A stretch of 64,000 nucleotides of DNA from Ignavibacterium sp. (GTDB lineage: Bacteria; Bacteroidota; Ignavibacteria; Ignavibacteriales; Ignavibacteriaceae): contig JAVSMP010000001.1 of NCBI GenBank assembly GCA_032027145.1, positions 834,903 through 898,902 of the forward strand, read 5' to 3'. Made by a program: the position numbers and the translations under genes. Positions 52,288-62,042 of this stretch are shown here, in pieces (within the stretch, counting starts at the first letter, position 1; every line of letters begins with the position of its first letter). The notes beneath the pieces are model-generated. The model worked only from the letters and a program-made list of their open reading frames with translations, made no database searches and had not been told where the DNA came from.

Positions 52288-52746
52288 ATGAAAAAGTTTC
52301 TACTTTTCACTCTGCTTTTCAGTCCGCCGGTTTTCTGTCAAAATATAAATATGAACATTAATTTATCAGATGGCAGTACCATATCATTTTCAGTTAATGA
52401 TATTCAACGATTAGAATTTGGAGAAGCCACAGATATAAAAGATTTTGAAAATCTAAAGCAGGTAATTGAAACATTTAGTGTTCTGCAGAACTACCCAAAT
52501 CCGTTTAATCCTTCTACAACAATTACATATCTGATACCAAACACTTCAAATGTTAAAGTGTGTATTTATGATATTAACGGACAGCTCGTAAAAGACCTGC
52601 TCAATGAAACTCAGCATAAAGGAGAATATAAAATTACCTGGAACGGGACTAATGATAAAAATATTAGTGTGGTAAGCGGAGTATATATTTATACTGTTAG
52701 CAGTAATGAGCAGATAATTTCCAAACAAATGATTTTACTGAAATAA
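52288..52746 (+). CDS. Small secreted protein with type IX sorting domain
   Basis: A 152-residue protein from ATG 52288, with GGAG 9 bases ahead (TTG two codons earlier is less likely). Signal peptide MKKFLLFTLLFSPPVFCQ. A short beta stretch (NINLSDGSTISFSVNDIQRLEF) is followed at once by a T9SS type A sorting domain (LQNYPNPFNPSTTITY, KQMILLK), so almost no passenger exists. The start of its beta stretch resembles that of the next gene (DGQTQSVNLSDINSITY), suggesting a shared pair. Gap to the next gene is 14 bases. Confidence 0.85.
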   Translation: MKKFLLFTLLFSPPVFCQNINMNINLSDGSTISFSVNDIQRLEFGEATDIKDFENLKQVIETFSVLQNYPNPFNPSTTITYLIPNTSNVKVCIYDINGQLVKDLLNETQHKGEYKITWNGTNDKNISVVSGVYIYTVSSNEQIISKQMILLK

Positions 52747-52760
52747 GGGAGAGATAGAAA

Positions 52761-55091
52761 ATGAAAAAAAGTTTATCCTTTTTATTTGTAATACTGATTT
52801 GCTCAGGTTCATTTCCGCAAGCCCTTAATGTAATTAAAAAAGATGGGCAGACTCAATCAGTAAATCTCTCTGATATTAATAGCATTACCTATAGCAAAGT
52901 ATCAGGCTTGTATGAACAGCAATTACCATTGAACAAATTAGTTGTTTATACTAAAACAGAGGCAAAAGATTTATTTATTCTCGGAATAGATAGTGCATTC
53001 TTTAACGAAGACAGAACCAAAATATTTTTCAAGACAACGTATGATCTTAATCAGTTTAATCTTGCCGATATAGACAGTATTACTTTTGAAGTTATTACAG
53101 ATTCAACAATTTATATTACTTATGACGACAGCACTGCATCCATAATTAATCCATTTGTTGGACGGGGAGTTTCGGTTAGTTTGTCGGATGCTGATGTAAT
53201 CGTTACTGCTAATTCCGGCGTTGAAAATCTTGATTATGTATTAAGCGGAATCACTTCTGACGGGATGTTTAAGATTTACTCAGATAAAAAACTTAATCTC
53301 CACTTAAACAATGTTCAAATTACAAATAACGATGGTCCAGCGATTAACATACAATCTGGTAAACAGATCTCCGTATTTCTTGAAAATGGAACGCAGAATA
53401 TTTTAACCGATGGAATTACTTATTCAAATGCACCAACAGGCGAAGATCAAAAGGCAGCTTTTTTCAGTGAAGGACAGCTTGTCTTTTCCGGAGGTGGTGA
53501 TCTTACAATAAACGGACGTGGAACAAATCAGCACGGACTTGTAAGTGATGACTATATTGTAATAAATCAGGGAAATATAACTATTAATAGCGCAGTTAAG
53601 GATGGTATTAATGTAAACGACGGGTTCTATATGAATGGCGGATCCGTAGATATCAAATCAGATAGCGATGGAATAGATGCCGGCGAAAGCTCTATTGAAA
53701 TAACCGGCGGTACTGTTAAGGTTTTAAACACAGTCAATGATAAGAGCGCTATAAAAGCAGATGGCGTAATCAATATTTCAGGCTGTGAATTAAATATTAC
53801 TGTTCAGGGAAATCAATCAAAAGGTATAAAGTCTAAACAAAACATAACACTTGAAAATAGTTCTGTTAATATAATAACTTCGGGTGGAGTTGTGCTGAAA
53901 CCTTCCGGTTCCGGGTTTGACCCCTCTTATTGTACAGCTATCAAAGCTGACATGGATGTTATTGTTATTTCTTCAGATATTATAATTACCACAAGCGGTC
54001 CTGCAGGAAGAGGAATTTCTTGTGACCGAAATTTTGTTTTTAACTCCGGTTCTCTTAGTATTACTTCAAGTGGCGATGGAGCTGCATACACCAATCCGTC
54101 AGGTCAGCAAGATGCCTATGCAGGACATTGCATTAAAACTGATGGAAGTGTAATCGTTCTGGATGGAGAAATCACTCTCAGTAATTCTGGAAAGGGCGGT
54201 AAAGGAATTAATATTGATGCAAATATGCTCGTTGGAACATCAACAACTCAACCGATGATAAATATTACTACTACTGGTCAGAAGATATTTATCTCACAGA
54301 ATAATTACGCAGAATCAAAAGCGATTTCTGCTGATAGCACTATAAGGATTTTTGATTGTAATATTACAATCAGTTCTGCAGATGATGGAATAAAATCGAA
54401 AGACTCTCTGATTATATATGATGGAACTATTAATATTACCCAGTCATTCGAGGGTCTTGAAACTCCCAACTTAATAATTAATGGAGGAGATATAAGCGTT
54501 AAAGCCAGTGATGATGCATTAAATACAACCTACGGTGTTGATGGAGAGTTTAATGATGGAAGTAAAATGATAATAAACGGCGGTCACATTTTTGTTAGTT
54601 CGACTCAAGCTGACGCAATTGATGCCAATGGTGATATTTATATTAATGGAGGTGTAATTGTTGCTCACGGACCGGATGCATCTGGATTTACTTTTGAGGT
54701 TGGGCTGGACTTTAATGGCGAATGTAAAATATCCGGCGGTTTTGTTGTTATTTCAGGGACAAACTCAATGCTAACACAGGCACCAAGTAGTTCTTCTACG
54801 CAACGCTCAGTTCTTTTGAAATCATTTTCAAGTCTGGCTGCCGGAACATTGTTTCATATAGAAGATTTAAACGGAAATAATTTATTAACCTTCGCACCCA
54901 ACAAAAGATATTACTCAATAATATTTTCCGATCCGCTGCTTACTGCGGGATCTCAGTATAAAGTTTACACAGGTGGAACTTATAGCGGGGGAACAGTCCG
55001 CAATGGATTACACACAGGGGGAACATATTCTGCAGGAACATTAAAAACAACATTTACTCAAACGAATATGGTACAAGTTGTAAATTTTTAA
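52761..55091 (+). CDS. Secreted carbohydrate-binding-like protein (DUF4353, Cthe_2159 type)
   Basis: A 776-residue exported protein with a signal peptide (MKKSLSFLFVILICSGSFPQ), then two short repeats (SVNLSDINSITY; FNLADIDSITF), then a long right-handed beta-helix made of turns such as NIQSGKQISVFLENG, GGDLTINGRGTNQHGL and GSVDIKSDSDGIDAG. This is the pattern of DUF4353 proteins such as Cthe_2159, which bind pectin/cellulose. No T9SS sorting domain at the end (QVVNF), unlike its partner gene. Operon with 52288-52746, with a clear terminator. Confidence 0.82.
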   Translation: MKKSLSFLFVILICSGSFPQALNVIKKDGQTQSVNLSDINSITYSKVSGLYEQQLPLNKLVVYTKTEAKDLFILGIDSAFFNEDRTKIFFKTTYDLNQFNLADIDSITFEVITDSTIYITYDDSTASIINPFVGRGVSVSLSDADVIVTANSGVENLDYVLSGITSDGMFKIYSDKKLNLHLNNVQITNNDGPAINIQSGKQISVFLENGTQNILTDGITYSNAPTGEDQKAAFFSEGQLVFSGGGDLTINGRGTNQHGLVSDDYIVINQGNITINSAVKDGINVNDGFYMNGGSVDIKSDSDGIDAGESSIEITGGTVKVLNTVNDKSAIKADGVINISGCELNITVQGNQSKGIKSKQNITLENSSVNIITSGGVVLKPSGSGFDPSYCTAIKADMDVIVISSDIIITTSGPAGRGISCDRNFVFNSGSLSITSSGDGAAYTNPSGQQDAYAGHCIKTDGSVIVLDGEITLSNSGKGGKGINIDANMLVGTSTTQPMINITTTGQKIFISQNNYAESKAISADSTIRIFDCNITISSADDGIKSKDSLIIYDGTINITQSFEGLETPNLIINGGDISVKASDDALNTTYGVDGEFNDGSKMIINGGHIFVSSTQADAIDANGDIYINGGVIVAHGPDASGFTFEVGLDFNGECKISGGFVVISGTNSMLTQAPSSSSTQRSVLLKSFSSLAAGTLFHIEDLNGNNLLTFAPNKRYYSIIFSDPLLTAGSQYKVYTGGTYSGGTVRNGLHTGGTYSAGTLKTTFTQTNMVQVVNF

Positions 55092-55126
55092 AATATCTGT
55101 AAAAAATATCTTAGAAAAAATTAAAC

Positions 55127-55158
55127 AGCCGGATAATTGAGTCCGGCTTTTTGTTTTT
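55127..55158 (+). terminator. Terminator of the DUF4353 operon
   Basis: AGCCGGA-(TAATTGAG)-TCCGGCT followed by TTTTGTTTTT; 7-bp stem, 36 bases past the stop. Confidence 0.88.
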
Positions 55159-55383
55159 GAATTCATACCGATATTCGATATGTAAGCAGTATTCTACCCT
55201 GCTTTTTTTTACATTATTTTTTGATAATATATTAATAAAGAGAAATTCTCAAATCTATGCTTTTTACCGCTTACTTTTACTTTTAGCCTAAAAACATCAA
55301 ATTCTGCACATTATTAAATATTATTTGCATCTGTGCTATTAAAATGATATCATTCCGATAGCAAATTTAGAAAGGTTTTTAAA

Positions 55384-56259
55384 ATGGAAAAAGTAACTGA
55401 AAAAACAGCAGCAAAGGTGAAAGGATTTTTTATCCTGTTTGTCATTTTAATTCTTATTGTTCTTGACATATATCTTCTTGCTTACGGAATTCAGACCGAA
55501 GATTCAAACATCTTTTGGTTTTTTATTCCACTTGTGCTTATAACTTTTATTACTCTGGGTGGATTTATGATTGTTCAGCCAAACGAATCAAGAGTTCTGA
55601 TACTTTTCGGTAAATATACAGGCACAATTCGTCAATCAGGTTTTTGGTGGGTTAATCCTTTTACTGTAAAAAAACATGTTTCATTACGCATCAGGAATTT
55701 TAACAGTGAAAAATTAAAAGTAAATGACCTTCACGGTAATCCGATTGAGATAGCTTCTGTTATTGTATGGCGTGTTGTAGATTCTGCGCGTGCAATATTT
55801 GATGTTCAGAACTACGAGCAGTTTGTTGCTATACAAAGTGAAACAGCAATTCGTTCGCTTGCTTCAGAATATCCGTATGATGTAAGTGATGAGGAAAAAG
55901 CTTCTTTACGCGGCACACCGCTGGAAATAGCAGATAATCTTAAAAAGACTTTGCAGGCAAGATTAGAAATTGCCGGAGTTGAGGTTATCGAATCAAGGAT
56001 AAGCCACCTTGCTTATGCACAGGAAATTGCACAGGCAATGCTGAGAAGACAACAGGCACAGGCTGTAATTGCAGCAAGACAAAAAATAGTTGAAGGTGCT
56101 GTCGGTATGGTTGAAATGGCTCTTAAATCATTAAGCGATCAAAACATTGTTAATCTTGATGAAGATAAAAAAGCAACGATGGTAAATAATCTTATGGTCG
56201 CGCTGGTTTCAGAAACATCCGTACAGCCTGTAATCAATACCGGAACATTATATCAATAA
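55384..56259 (+). CDS. SPFH domain (slipin/stomatin-like) membrane protein
   Basis: A 291-residue protein: two N-terminal hydrophobic segments ([21 protein letters not shown] and [22 protein letters not shown]), then an SPFH/band-7 domain ([91 protein letters not shown]). Such proteins oligomerise on membranes and organise microdomains or proteases. Followed closely by a hypothetical and an Arc-like gene, which look like an operon. Confidence 0.9.
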   Translation: MEKVTEKTAAKVKGFFILFVILILIVLDIYLLAYGIQTEDSNIFWFFIPLVLITFITLGGFMIVQPNESRVLILFGKYTGTIRQSGFWWVNPFTVKKHVSLRIRNFNSEKLKVNDLHGNPIEIASVIVWRVVDSARAIFDVQNYEQFVAIQSETAIRSLASEYPYDVSDEEKASLRGTPLEIADNLKKTLQARLEIAGVEVIESRISHLAYAQEIAQAMLRRQQAQAVIAARQKIVEGAVGMVEMALKSLSDQNIVNLDEDKKATMVNNLMVALVSETSVQPVINTGTLYQ

Positions 56260-56264
56260 TAAAT

Positions 56265-56774
56265 ATGAAACCGCTTTCAAATTATATCGGTGAAGAATTG
56301 GTTTTAATACAACCTTCGCTGTTAAAACGTAGATATGAATTTAATTCATCGTCAGAGCTGTTAGCACAGATGTATTTTCCGAAGTTCTTTAGTTTAACGG
56401 CAGTTGTTGACTGCTTTGATAGCAAGTACGAAATATTTAAACCGAATTTTCTTAATTCAAAAATAGAAATCAGAAAGTATGGCAATGAATTATCTTTTGC
56501 TGTATTAACAGCCAATTTCTTTAGAACAAAAGGAACAATAGTTTTACCGAAAGGCGAAATTGTTAATCTTAAATTTGGTATGTTTAAAAAAATATGTGGA
56601 ATTTATTCCGAGATGGGTGAGTTGCTGCTGGAAATAAAGAAAGTGTTTTCTTTTAAAGGAAAAGACATAGTAACCATTGTTAAACCATCGATAATCATTG
56701 ATGAAAATCCATGGATAATAATGATGGTTTGGTATTTTTTAATTGAAAGCAAGAAAAGCGGAGTAGTATCTTAA
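56265..56774 (+). CDS. Hypothetical protein of the SPFH operon
   Basis: A 169-residue cytosolic protein beginning five bases after the SPFH stop. The sequence is beta-rich (GEELVLIQPSLLKRRYEFN, SKIEIRKYGNELSFAVLTANFFRTKGTIVLPKG, FKGKDIVTIVKPSIIIDENPWIIMMVWYF), reminiscent of LURP-one/Tubby-type proteins, but the family is not certain. No signal peptide. Its place between an SPFH protein and an Arc-like protein suggests a shared function at the membrane. Confidence 0.6.
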   Translation: MKPLSNYIGEELVLIQPSLLKRRYEFNSSSELLAQMYFPKFFSLTAVVDCFDSKYEIFKPNFLNSKIEIRKYGNELSFAVLTANFFRTKGTIVLPKGEIVNLKFGMFKKICGIYSEMGELLLEIKKVFSFKGKDIVTIVKPSIIIDENPWIIMMVWYFLIESKKSGVVS

Positions 56775-56790
56775 CGAAGAAAATTAAAAA

Positions 56791-56973
56791 ATGGCAGAAA
56801 AGAAAAAATTTTTATTAAGAATAGATGAAAAAGTTTATGCCGCTCTTGAAAAATGGGCGGCTGATGATTTGAGAAGTATTAATTCTCAAATAGAATTTTT
56901 ACTGATTGATTCGTTAAAAAAGAGCAATAGACTTAATTCAAATAATACACCAGAGGAAAAGCCCACCAAATAA
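56791..56973 (+). CDS. Small Arc/ribbon-helix-helix-like protein
   Basis: A 60-residue protein. KFLLRIDEKVYAALEKWAADDLRSINSQIEFLLIDSLKKS fits an Arc-type ribbon-helix-helix: a short strand FLLRIDE, helix VYAALEKWAADD, and helix NSQIEFLLIDSLKK. Such proteins bind DNA as dimers, usually autoregulating the operon. It follows the hypothetical gene by 16 bases, so it is probably the third gene of the SPFH operon. Confidence 0.75.
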   Translation: MAEKKKFLLRIDEKVYAALEKWAADDLRSINSQIEFLLIDSLKKSNRLNSNNTPEEKPTK

Positions 56974-57102
56974 CCTAAAAGGCAATTTAGATGATTGCTA
57001 AAAATTGCTCGCCCTAAAAAACATTTAAAATTGGGCTTTCTTTCTTGGGTAGAGTTAATGTATTTCTTAAGTTTGTCTTAACGATTTTTTGCAGGAAATA
57101 TT

Positions 57103-57555
57103 ATGAAGCAATTAAAAATATTATTCATATTAATTATAAGCTTCTTCTACTATAGCTGTTCTTCCCTAACTTTAACTCCAGCAGAATTTGGATGGCCTTT
57201 GGAGGCAGTTTTAAAAATAGATAATCAGGGATTTGTAAAAGAAGAACGACATTCTATCTATTTCAATACAAAAGAATTATTTCTTGAAGAAATGCAAGAC
57301 TCGCTTGGTTATGCCGGTAAAACGTTAAGATTAATAAGAAATAGTGAGGGCTACTATTTTATGACTGCGGTTGATTTTAAAAACGTTTATATCTTTGGTG
57401 AAGAGAAAAATTCTTTAATTCTTAAGAACACAATTCAAATAAATGAAATCGGGATGTCGGATCCTGTCTTTAACCAAAGATCTCTGTTTATAGAGCTAAT
57501 TACGAATGGAAAGTCTTATCGATTAACCTCTGATGGAATACAAGGAGGAGATTAA
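57103..57555 (+). CDS. Small lipoprotein, unknown
   Basis: A 150-residue predicted lipoprotein: hydrophobic start and lipobox YYSC (about C19), then a beta-rich body (AVLKIDNQGFVKEERHSIYFNTKELF, TLRLIRNSEGYYFMTAVDFKNVYIFGEEKNSLIL). Family not recognised. It ends immediately before the coiled-coil gene (TAAATG), with which it should form one operon. Confidence 0.65.
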   Translation: MKQLKILFILIISFFYYSCSSLTLTPAEFGWPLEAVLKIDNQGFVKEERHSIYFNTKELFLEEMQDSLGYAGKTLRLIRNSEGYYFMTAVDFKNVYIFGEEKNSLILKNTIQINEIGMSDPVFNQRSLFIELITNGKSYRLTSDGIQGGD

Positions 57556-58794
57556 ATGACACAATTAAAATTTTTTATCAATATTTCGTTTATTGCCTTA
57601 CTGTTTTCTTCAGCAGTTTTATTTGCACAATCTGATTATGAGATGGTGCAAAGCTTTAAAGAAAGAAATCTTAATTTGTCCAACAGTATTAAAGCGGCTA
57701 AAAGTCTTGAAGAGCTTGATAGCCTAAGATTAGAGATAGATAATTTCAAAAGAGACTTTGCCGCAAAAAAATTTCTGCTTGATCAAAGTCTTTATCCTGA
57801 GAACTTTTTATCTACAATTGATAACCTGACTGCATCACTTGAATTACGGCGTGATGATTTTACAGAAATTGACGTACTGAGAACTGAAGTAACAACATTA
57901 AAATCCGAAGTTGATCTGCTGAATAAAAGAAATAATGAGCTGCTTAATCGTATTAGCATTTTAGAGATACAAAAAAGAAAAGATGCTGCAACAATTGATG
58001 AATTGGAAAAACTTATAGCTGATTTAAGAATTACAGTACTAAAACGCGACCAGCTTATTTTTAGTATTGTTGATAGTCTTACTCCTAAGTTAGCCGGTGA
58101 TGTCTCCTCTATGACCAAGCAGGATAAAGAACAAGTCTATTCACAGATAGAAAGAAACAATCTTCTTGCAACTATAAAAAAATCGTTAAGGGATAACAGC
58201 CGCTTTTTAGAGGTTACATCTTTAAAAGTTGAAGACCTTGATGATGTTAGAAAACAGCAGGAAAATTTCTTGAGTATGTGGAATAAAATCGGACCAAAGC
58301 TTTTAGATGTATATGCTGGTAAAAAGGAAAAATCCGCTGAGCTACAGGAAATTGATAACTTGTTAACTGTATGGGCTAACAGGATAAAAAAAGAAGCATG
58401 GGAATCTATAAACGAAGAGTTTTCTTTACACAATATAAATCTGCAGGAGTTTAACAACGGCAATGAGTTTACATCTATTCTAATAAAATATATCTCTGAT
58501 GAGATTAAAAATTTTGGAATTAAGAATAAAGATGAGTCAGAGAAATCTTTTACAGCATTTACGGACAGTGTTTGGTTCAAATCTATTTCTTCAGAATGGA
58601 TGCCTTATCTGTTGAACAGCAAACTTCTAACAATTGAACAAAAGGATGAGGTAGAAAAGAAAATTACTGAGTGGAAATCTGTTATGACACCAAAAGATAC
58701 TTTATGGCTTTATGCTGTTGTCGGATTGGCAGTATTATTTGTTGTTGCACTCTTTTTTATTCTAAAAAAGAAAAAGGTTACTCCAGAAGTATAA
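57556..58794 (+). CDS. Coiled-coil envelope protein with C-terminal anchor
   Basis: A 412-residue protein. The signal peptide (about 25 residues, VLFAQ) is followed by a long alpha-helical/coiled-coil region (~105-155: LRTEVTTLKSEVDLLNKRNNELLNRISILEIQ, then DELEKLIADLR), a helical middle part, and a single C-terminal membrane helix (DTLWLYAVVGLAVLFVVALFFIL) before a basic tail KKKKVTPEV. It would span the periplasm with the tail in the cytosol. No known family. Co-transcribed with the lipoprotein before it; a terminator follows. Confidence 0.7.
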   Translation: MTQLKFFINISFIALLFSSAVLFAQSDYEMVQSFKERNLNLSNSIKAAKSLEELDSLRLEIDNFKRDFAAKKFLLDQSLYPENFLSTIDNLTASLELRRDDFTEIDVLRTEVTTLKSEVDLLNKRNNELLNRISILEIQKRKDAATIDELEKLIADLRITVLKRDQLIFSIVDSLTPKLAGDVSSMTKQDKEQVYSQIERNNLLATIKKSLRDNSRFLEVTSLKVEDLDDVRKQQENFLSMWNKIGPKLLDVYAGKKEKSAELQEIDNLLTVWANRIKKEAWESINEEFSLHNINLQEFNNGNEFTSILIKYISDEIKNFGIKNKDESEKSFTAFTDSVWFKSISSEWMPYLLNSKLLTIEQKDEVEKKITEWKSVMTPKDTLWLYAVVGLAVLFVVALFFILKKKKVTPEV

Positions 58795-58805
58795 TTTTAT
58801 TTTTG

Positions 58806-58829
58806 AGCCTCTGTTTCAGGGGCTTTTTT
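58806..58829 (+). terminator. Terminator of the coiled-coil operon
   Basis: AGCCTCTG-TTT-CAGGGGCT (one G-T pair) followed by TTTTT, ten bases past the stop; also faces the convergent parA end. Confidence 0.85.
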
Positions 58830-58840
58830 ATTGCTGTAAA

Positions 58841-59629
58841 TTATAATACTCCGTGATGGGCTTGACCATTCTTGTTCATCAGTTCATTTGCAAGTCTTAA
58901 ATAGGCAACAGAGCCGGGTGATTTTACATTAAACAGCATAGTTGGCTTTCCATAAAACTCTGCTTCAGAAATCGTGGTGCTTTTAGGTATTACAGTATCA
59001 AGCATATCTGAGCCAAAGTTACTATAAAGAGCATTTTGAGTTAATCCCCATGCCTTGGTATTTTTTTCAAACATAGTAAGAAGTATTCCTTCAACAACTA
59101 ATCTTTTATTAAGATTTTCTTTTACCAAGCAAATGTGATTATACATTTTTTTTATTGCAGAGATAGAAAACTGACCGGCACGGATTGGGATTAAAACAGA
59201 ATCTGATGCCGCAAGAGCAACTGTTGTTAAGCCTTTTAAATATGGAGGGCAGTCAATAATTATATAATCGTAATGTTCAAGTGCGTATTGATTAAGAATA
59301 TTTTCAAAGAGGTGTATGTTGCGGGTAAGCCTGCTTATCCTTTCTTCAACTTCTGCTGAGTTAATACTGCAGGGAATGAAATCAAGCATTTGTAAATCAG
59401 TATGATGAATAACAGAATCTATATGTTTAATAAAACTTATTACCTGAAATATATCTCCTTTCAGCTTTTCATTGTCAAACCCCAGCGAAACTGAGCAGGC
59501 ACCGGAAGGATCAAAATCAATTAATAGCGTTTTCTTTTCAGCAATAGCAAAAGCGGCAGCAAGATTTACTGCTGTTGTTGTTTTTCCAACACCGCCTTTA
59601 GGTACTGCAACTGTAATTTTTTTGCCCAT
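58841..59629 (-). CDS. ParA/Soj-family ATPase
   Basis: A 262-residue P-loop ATPase. KGGVGKTT at residues 11-18 is the deviant Walker A with signature lysine, DFDPSGACSVSLG the Walker A' region, and IIDCPPYLKGLTT the Walker B. The family binds ATP as dimers and positions chromosomes, plasmids or membrane complexes. No parB gene or parS-like site follows, so this is an orphan; a role in positioning a protein complex is as likely as DNA segregation. Convergent with the coiled-coil gene. Confidence 0.9.
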   Translation of the reverse strand: MGKKITVAVPKGGVGKTTTAVNLAAAFAIAEKKTLLIDFDPSGACSVSLGFDNEKLKGDIFQVISFIKHIDSVIHHTDLQMLDFIPCSINSAEVEERISRLTRNIHLFENILNQYALEHYDYIIIDCPPYLKGLTTVALAASDSVLIPIRAGQFSISAIKKMYNHICLVKENLNKRLVVEGILLTMFEKNTKAWGLTQNALYSNFGSDMLDTVIPKSTTISEAEFYGKPTMLFNVKSPGSVAYLRLANELMNKNGQAHHGVL

Positions 59630-59865
59630 AAATTTTCCTGCTAAAGGAATATTATGTTAATTAATTGAATGTGTTATAAAATTATAATTTTACTTTGCTT
59701 AAAACAACTTTCATAATCATTAAAACACTGTGATTCTTCTCAAAAACAAAGCTGCTTAATGAAAATGAATTTATTTTCAACCGGGATTGTATTATGTTAA
59801 ACCAGCTATTTTTGAAATAGAACCAGTCAGAACAATAGTGTAAAGAATAGTTGATGAGAAGAGTA

Positions 59866-60522
59866 ATGAAAAATATCATATATGTAATTTATGCTTTGCT
59901 TGTAATAACCTTAACCTCGATTGGTTGTAACAAAAACAAATTTACAGAAATTCAGAAGAAGAAATCCATAATGAATGAAAGCAATTCAAGTTTAGATACA
60001 GCAACCTTTGGTTCGGGATGTTTCTGGTGCACGGAAGCAATTTTTGAAAGAGTAAACGGAGTTACATCGGTTATTTCAGGTTATTCCGGAGGAGCAGTTA
60101 AAAATCCTACTTATGAAGAAGTTTGTGAAGGAACAACTGGACATGCAGAATGCACTCAAATAACATTTGATCCATCAGTTATCAGTTATGACGAACTGCT
60201 TGAGATATTTTGGAAAACTCACGATCCCACTACACTTAACAGACAAGGCAATGATGTTGGAACTCAATATCGTTCGGTTGTTTTTTTTCACAACAATGAA
60301 CAAAAGCAAAAAGCAGAATATTACAAGCAAAAACTTACTGATGAAAAGATATGGGATAAACCAATTGTAACCGAAATAACTAAACTTGAAAAATTTTATC
60401 CCGCAGAAAACTATCATCAGGAATATTATGAGAACAACCCTAATCAGGGATATTGTGCTTATGTCATTACTCCCAAAGTAGAGAAGTTTGAAAAGATTTT
60501 TCGTGAGAAGTTAAAGAAGTAA
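59866..60522 (+). CDS. msrA: Lipoprotein peptide-methionine (S)-S-oxide reductase
   Basis: A 218-residue MsrA from ATG 59866 (ATG 59854 and TTG 59851 are possible). The lipobox TSIGC follows a hydrophobic leader, so it is exported and anchored. FGSGCFWCTEAIFERVNGV carries the catalytic GCFWC; GYSGG and NRQGNDVGTQYRS complete the family motifs. It reduces methionine-S-oxides in envelope proteins using thioredoxin-type electrons. A C-terminal recycling cysteine is present (GYCAYVITPKVEKF). Single gene. Confidence 0.93.
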   Translation: MKNIIYVIYALLVITLTSIGCNKNKFTEIQKKKSIMNESNSSLDTATFGSGCFWCTEAIFERVNGVTSVISGYSGGAVKNPTYEEVCEGTTGHAECTQITFDPSVISYDELLEIFWKTHDPTTLNRQGNDVGTQYRSVVFFHNNEQKQKAEYYKQKLTDEKIWDKPIVTEITKLEKFYPAENYHQEYYENNPNQGYCAYVITPKVEKFEKIFREKLKK

Positions 60523-60705
60523 AAAACACTCCTATGGTGAAAAATCTTTTAGTGCTTTTTAGGAAAATATTGCAAGCGTTATCAGCTTATTAGTGAGCTT
60601 CCTTAGACTCAAACAACACAGCCTCACTTTTTTTAACAATAGATATTTCAACATATAGTTCTTAATCTGAACCTGCTATAAAAACATTTCTCACAAGGAG
60701 CGTAA

Positions 60706-60729
60706 ATGGCAGGAAAGAAGATAGAATAA
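60706..60729 (+). pseudogene. Truncated gene start at a repeat boundary
   Basis: AAGGAG-CGTAA-ATG: a good ribosome site and ATG (60706) followed by only seven codons (MAGKKIE) and TAA at 60727-60729, whose last base is the first of the 43-bp direct repeat at 60729. It looks like a real gene start cut off when the repeat or its cassette arrived. The surrounding 415-base gap has no other gene. Confidence 0.45.
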
Positions 60730-60771
60730 TCTGTTTACATCAGTTTAATCTGTTCGATCCGTGTGCCATTT
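60729..60771. repeat. 43-bp direct repeat, left copy
   Basis: Identical over 43 bases to 63346-63388. It begins ATCTGTTTACATCAG and contains the ATCCGTGTGCCATT 14-mer also found at the ends of the GxxExxY unit (23506-23973). It brackets two genes. Confidence 0.93.
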
Positions 60772-60937
60772 TTCTAAGAACTAAAAAAGTATTTAGTTTT
60801 TTAAATAACAACAAGAACAAGATATCGGTAAATAAGAGTATAATTATCTGTAAATATTTTCAAACAAGAAAAATCTCAGTTTCAAATACTCAGAATTCAG
60901 TGTTTTTGTTTTGCACAAAAGTTGAGCAATATGGAAT

Positions 60938-62014
60938 ATGATAATAGAAACGAAAATAGATTATCCAACTAACCATCAAAAACCACTTGTTGAAAACACA
61001 TCAGCTTATTGTTTTATTGGAGAGATTGAAAGAGATTATATGGGAGGTGGGGTTTTGGTGGTGGTGAGGAATGGGTGTGATGAGGAGATAGTGGTGTGTA
61101 ATAATTATAGCCCACCAATTTTTGAAAATGTTGGGACCATATCTGTTTTAGGTGAAAACGATCCATGGCAATGGGTAGATAAACAAGGAACTCCCCACAC
61201 AGCAAATACAGGTGCTGTATGTAATTATGAGTTACCATCAGGTTGTGACACGGTTATATTTGGCCAGACCTATATTATGCCAAGTATCGGTGCACCACCT
61301 GTATATAATTTGCTTGATGATATGAAAGTGACGGTTTGTCTTGATAAAAATGACCCAGGCCATCATTACTGGAATTTTAGTCTTGAAAATTTTCGTGTTC
61401 CTTTATTTTCTTCTCACTGTCCTAACCAACCGCAACAATGTGGTTACATTGATTTAGGTGATGGGTCGAATCCTACACTGTTAACTCAACATATCAAGGA
61501 TTGTTCTGATTATAACAAAGTTATGATAACGCTCAATTACTGGATTATTGGACCTGAAAGAATAGGAATGAAACCTTTATACAAATATTATTTTTCGACA
61601 GGCATTGTCGCTCACGAAAATGTACATGTTGAGCAAATTAAAAGACTCTTACCATTTTTCTGGAATGGTGTGGGAGGATTTGGAAGGTTGAAATCTAAAA
61701 AAATCGAAAAGAGTGAAATTTATCAATGCCCTGAAGATGCATTAATTAAAAATGAACTTGATATTAGAGATAATTTAAAATTTGACTTGGAATATTATTT
61801 TAATAATATGTCGCATTTAATGGGATACGATGTCGGAGGTCATTCTAAAGCTGAAATAGAAGCAGATAGAGTTGCATCATTAGAATATGAGAAAATAAAA
61901 GAAAGAATTATACTTTGGGCAAGTAAACAAAGTTGGTGGTGTGATCTTAGAATTATTGGTTTGTATGGTCCTCCATATTATTATGACTGTAAGTTCGTTC
62001 CGTGTAATCCTTAA
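60938..62014 (+). CDS. Metalloprotease-like protein with HENVH motif
   Basis: A 358-residue protein without signal peptide in the annotated start; it may lack its 5' part. The N-terminal ~200 residues are beta-rich, Cys-containing (GEIERDYMGGGVLVVVRNGCDEEIVV, CHNPQ-like FSSHCPNQPQQCGYIDLG). YYFSTGIVAHENVHVEQIKRLL contains HENVH, a zinc-peptidase HExxH; SKAEIEADRVASLEYE about 80 residues later could give the third ligand. No family recognised. A G-rich stretch at 61041-61098 is unlike the neighbouring codon use. It precedes a HEAT-like secreted protein by 28 bases. Confidence 0.5.
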   Translation: MIIETKIDYPTNHQKPLVENTSAYCFIGEIERDYMGGGVLVVVRNGCDEEIVVCNNYSPPIFENVGTISVLGENDPWQWVDKQGTPHTANTGAVCNYELPSGCDTVIFGQTYIMPSIGAPPVYNLLDDMKVTVCLDKNDPGHHYWNFSLENFRVPLFSSHCPNQPQQCGYIDLGDGSNPTLLTQHIKDCSDYNKVMITLNYWIIGPERIGMKPLYKYYFSTGIVAHENVHVEQIKRLLPFFWNGVGGFGRLKSKKIEKSEIYQCPEDALIKNELDIRDNLKFDLEYYFNNMSHLMGYDVGGHSKAEIEADRVASLEYEKIKERIILWASKQSWWCDLRIIGLYGPPYYYDCKFVPCNP

Positions 62015-62042
62015 CAAATAAAATTTGATAACGGAGATAAAA

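Noticed and set aside
58841-59629. A chromosomal or plasmid origin next to parA
   Set aside because: No parB, parS, dnaA-box cluster, replication gene or iterons are visible; the ATPase is an orphan.
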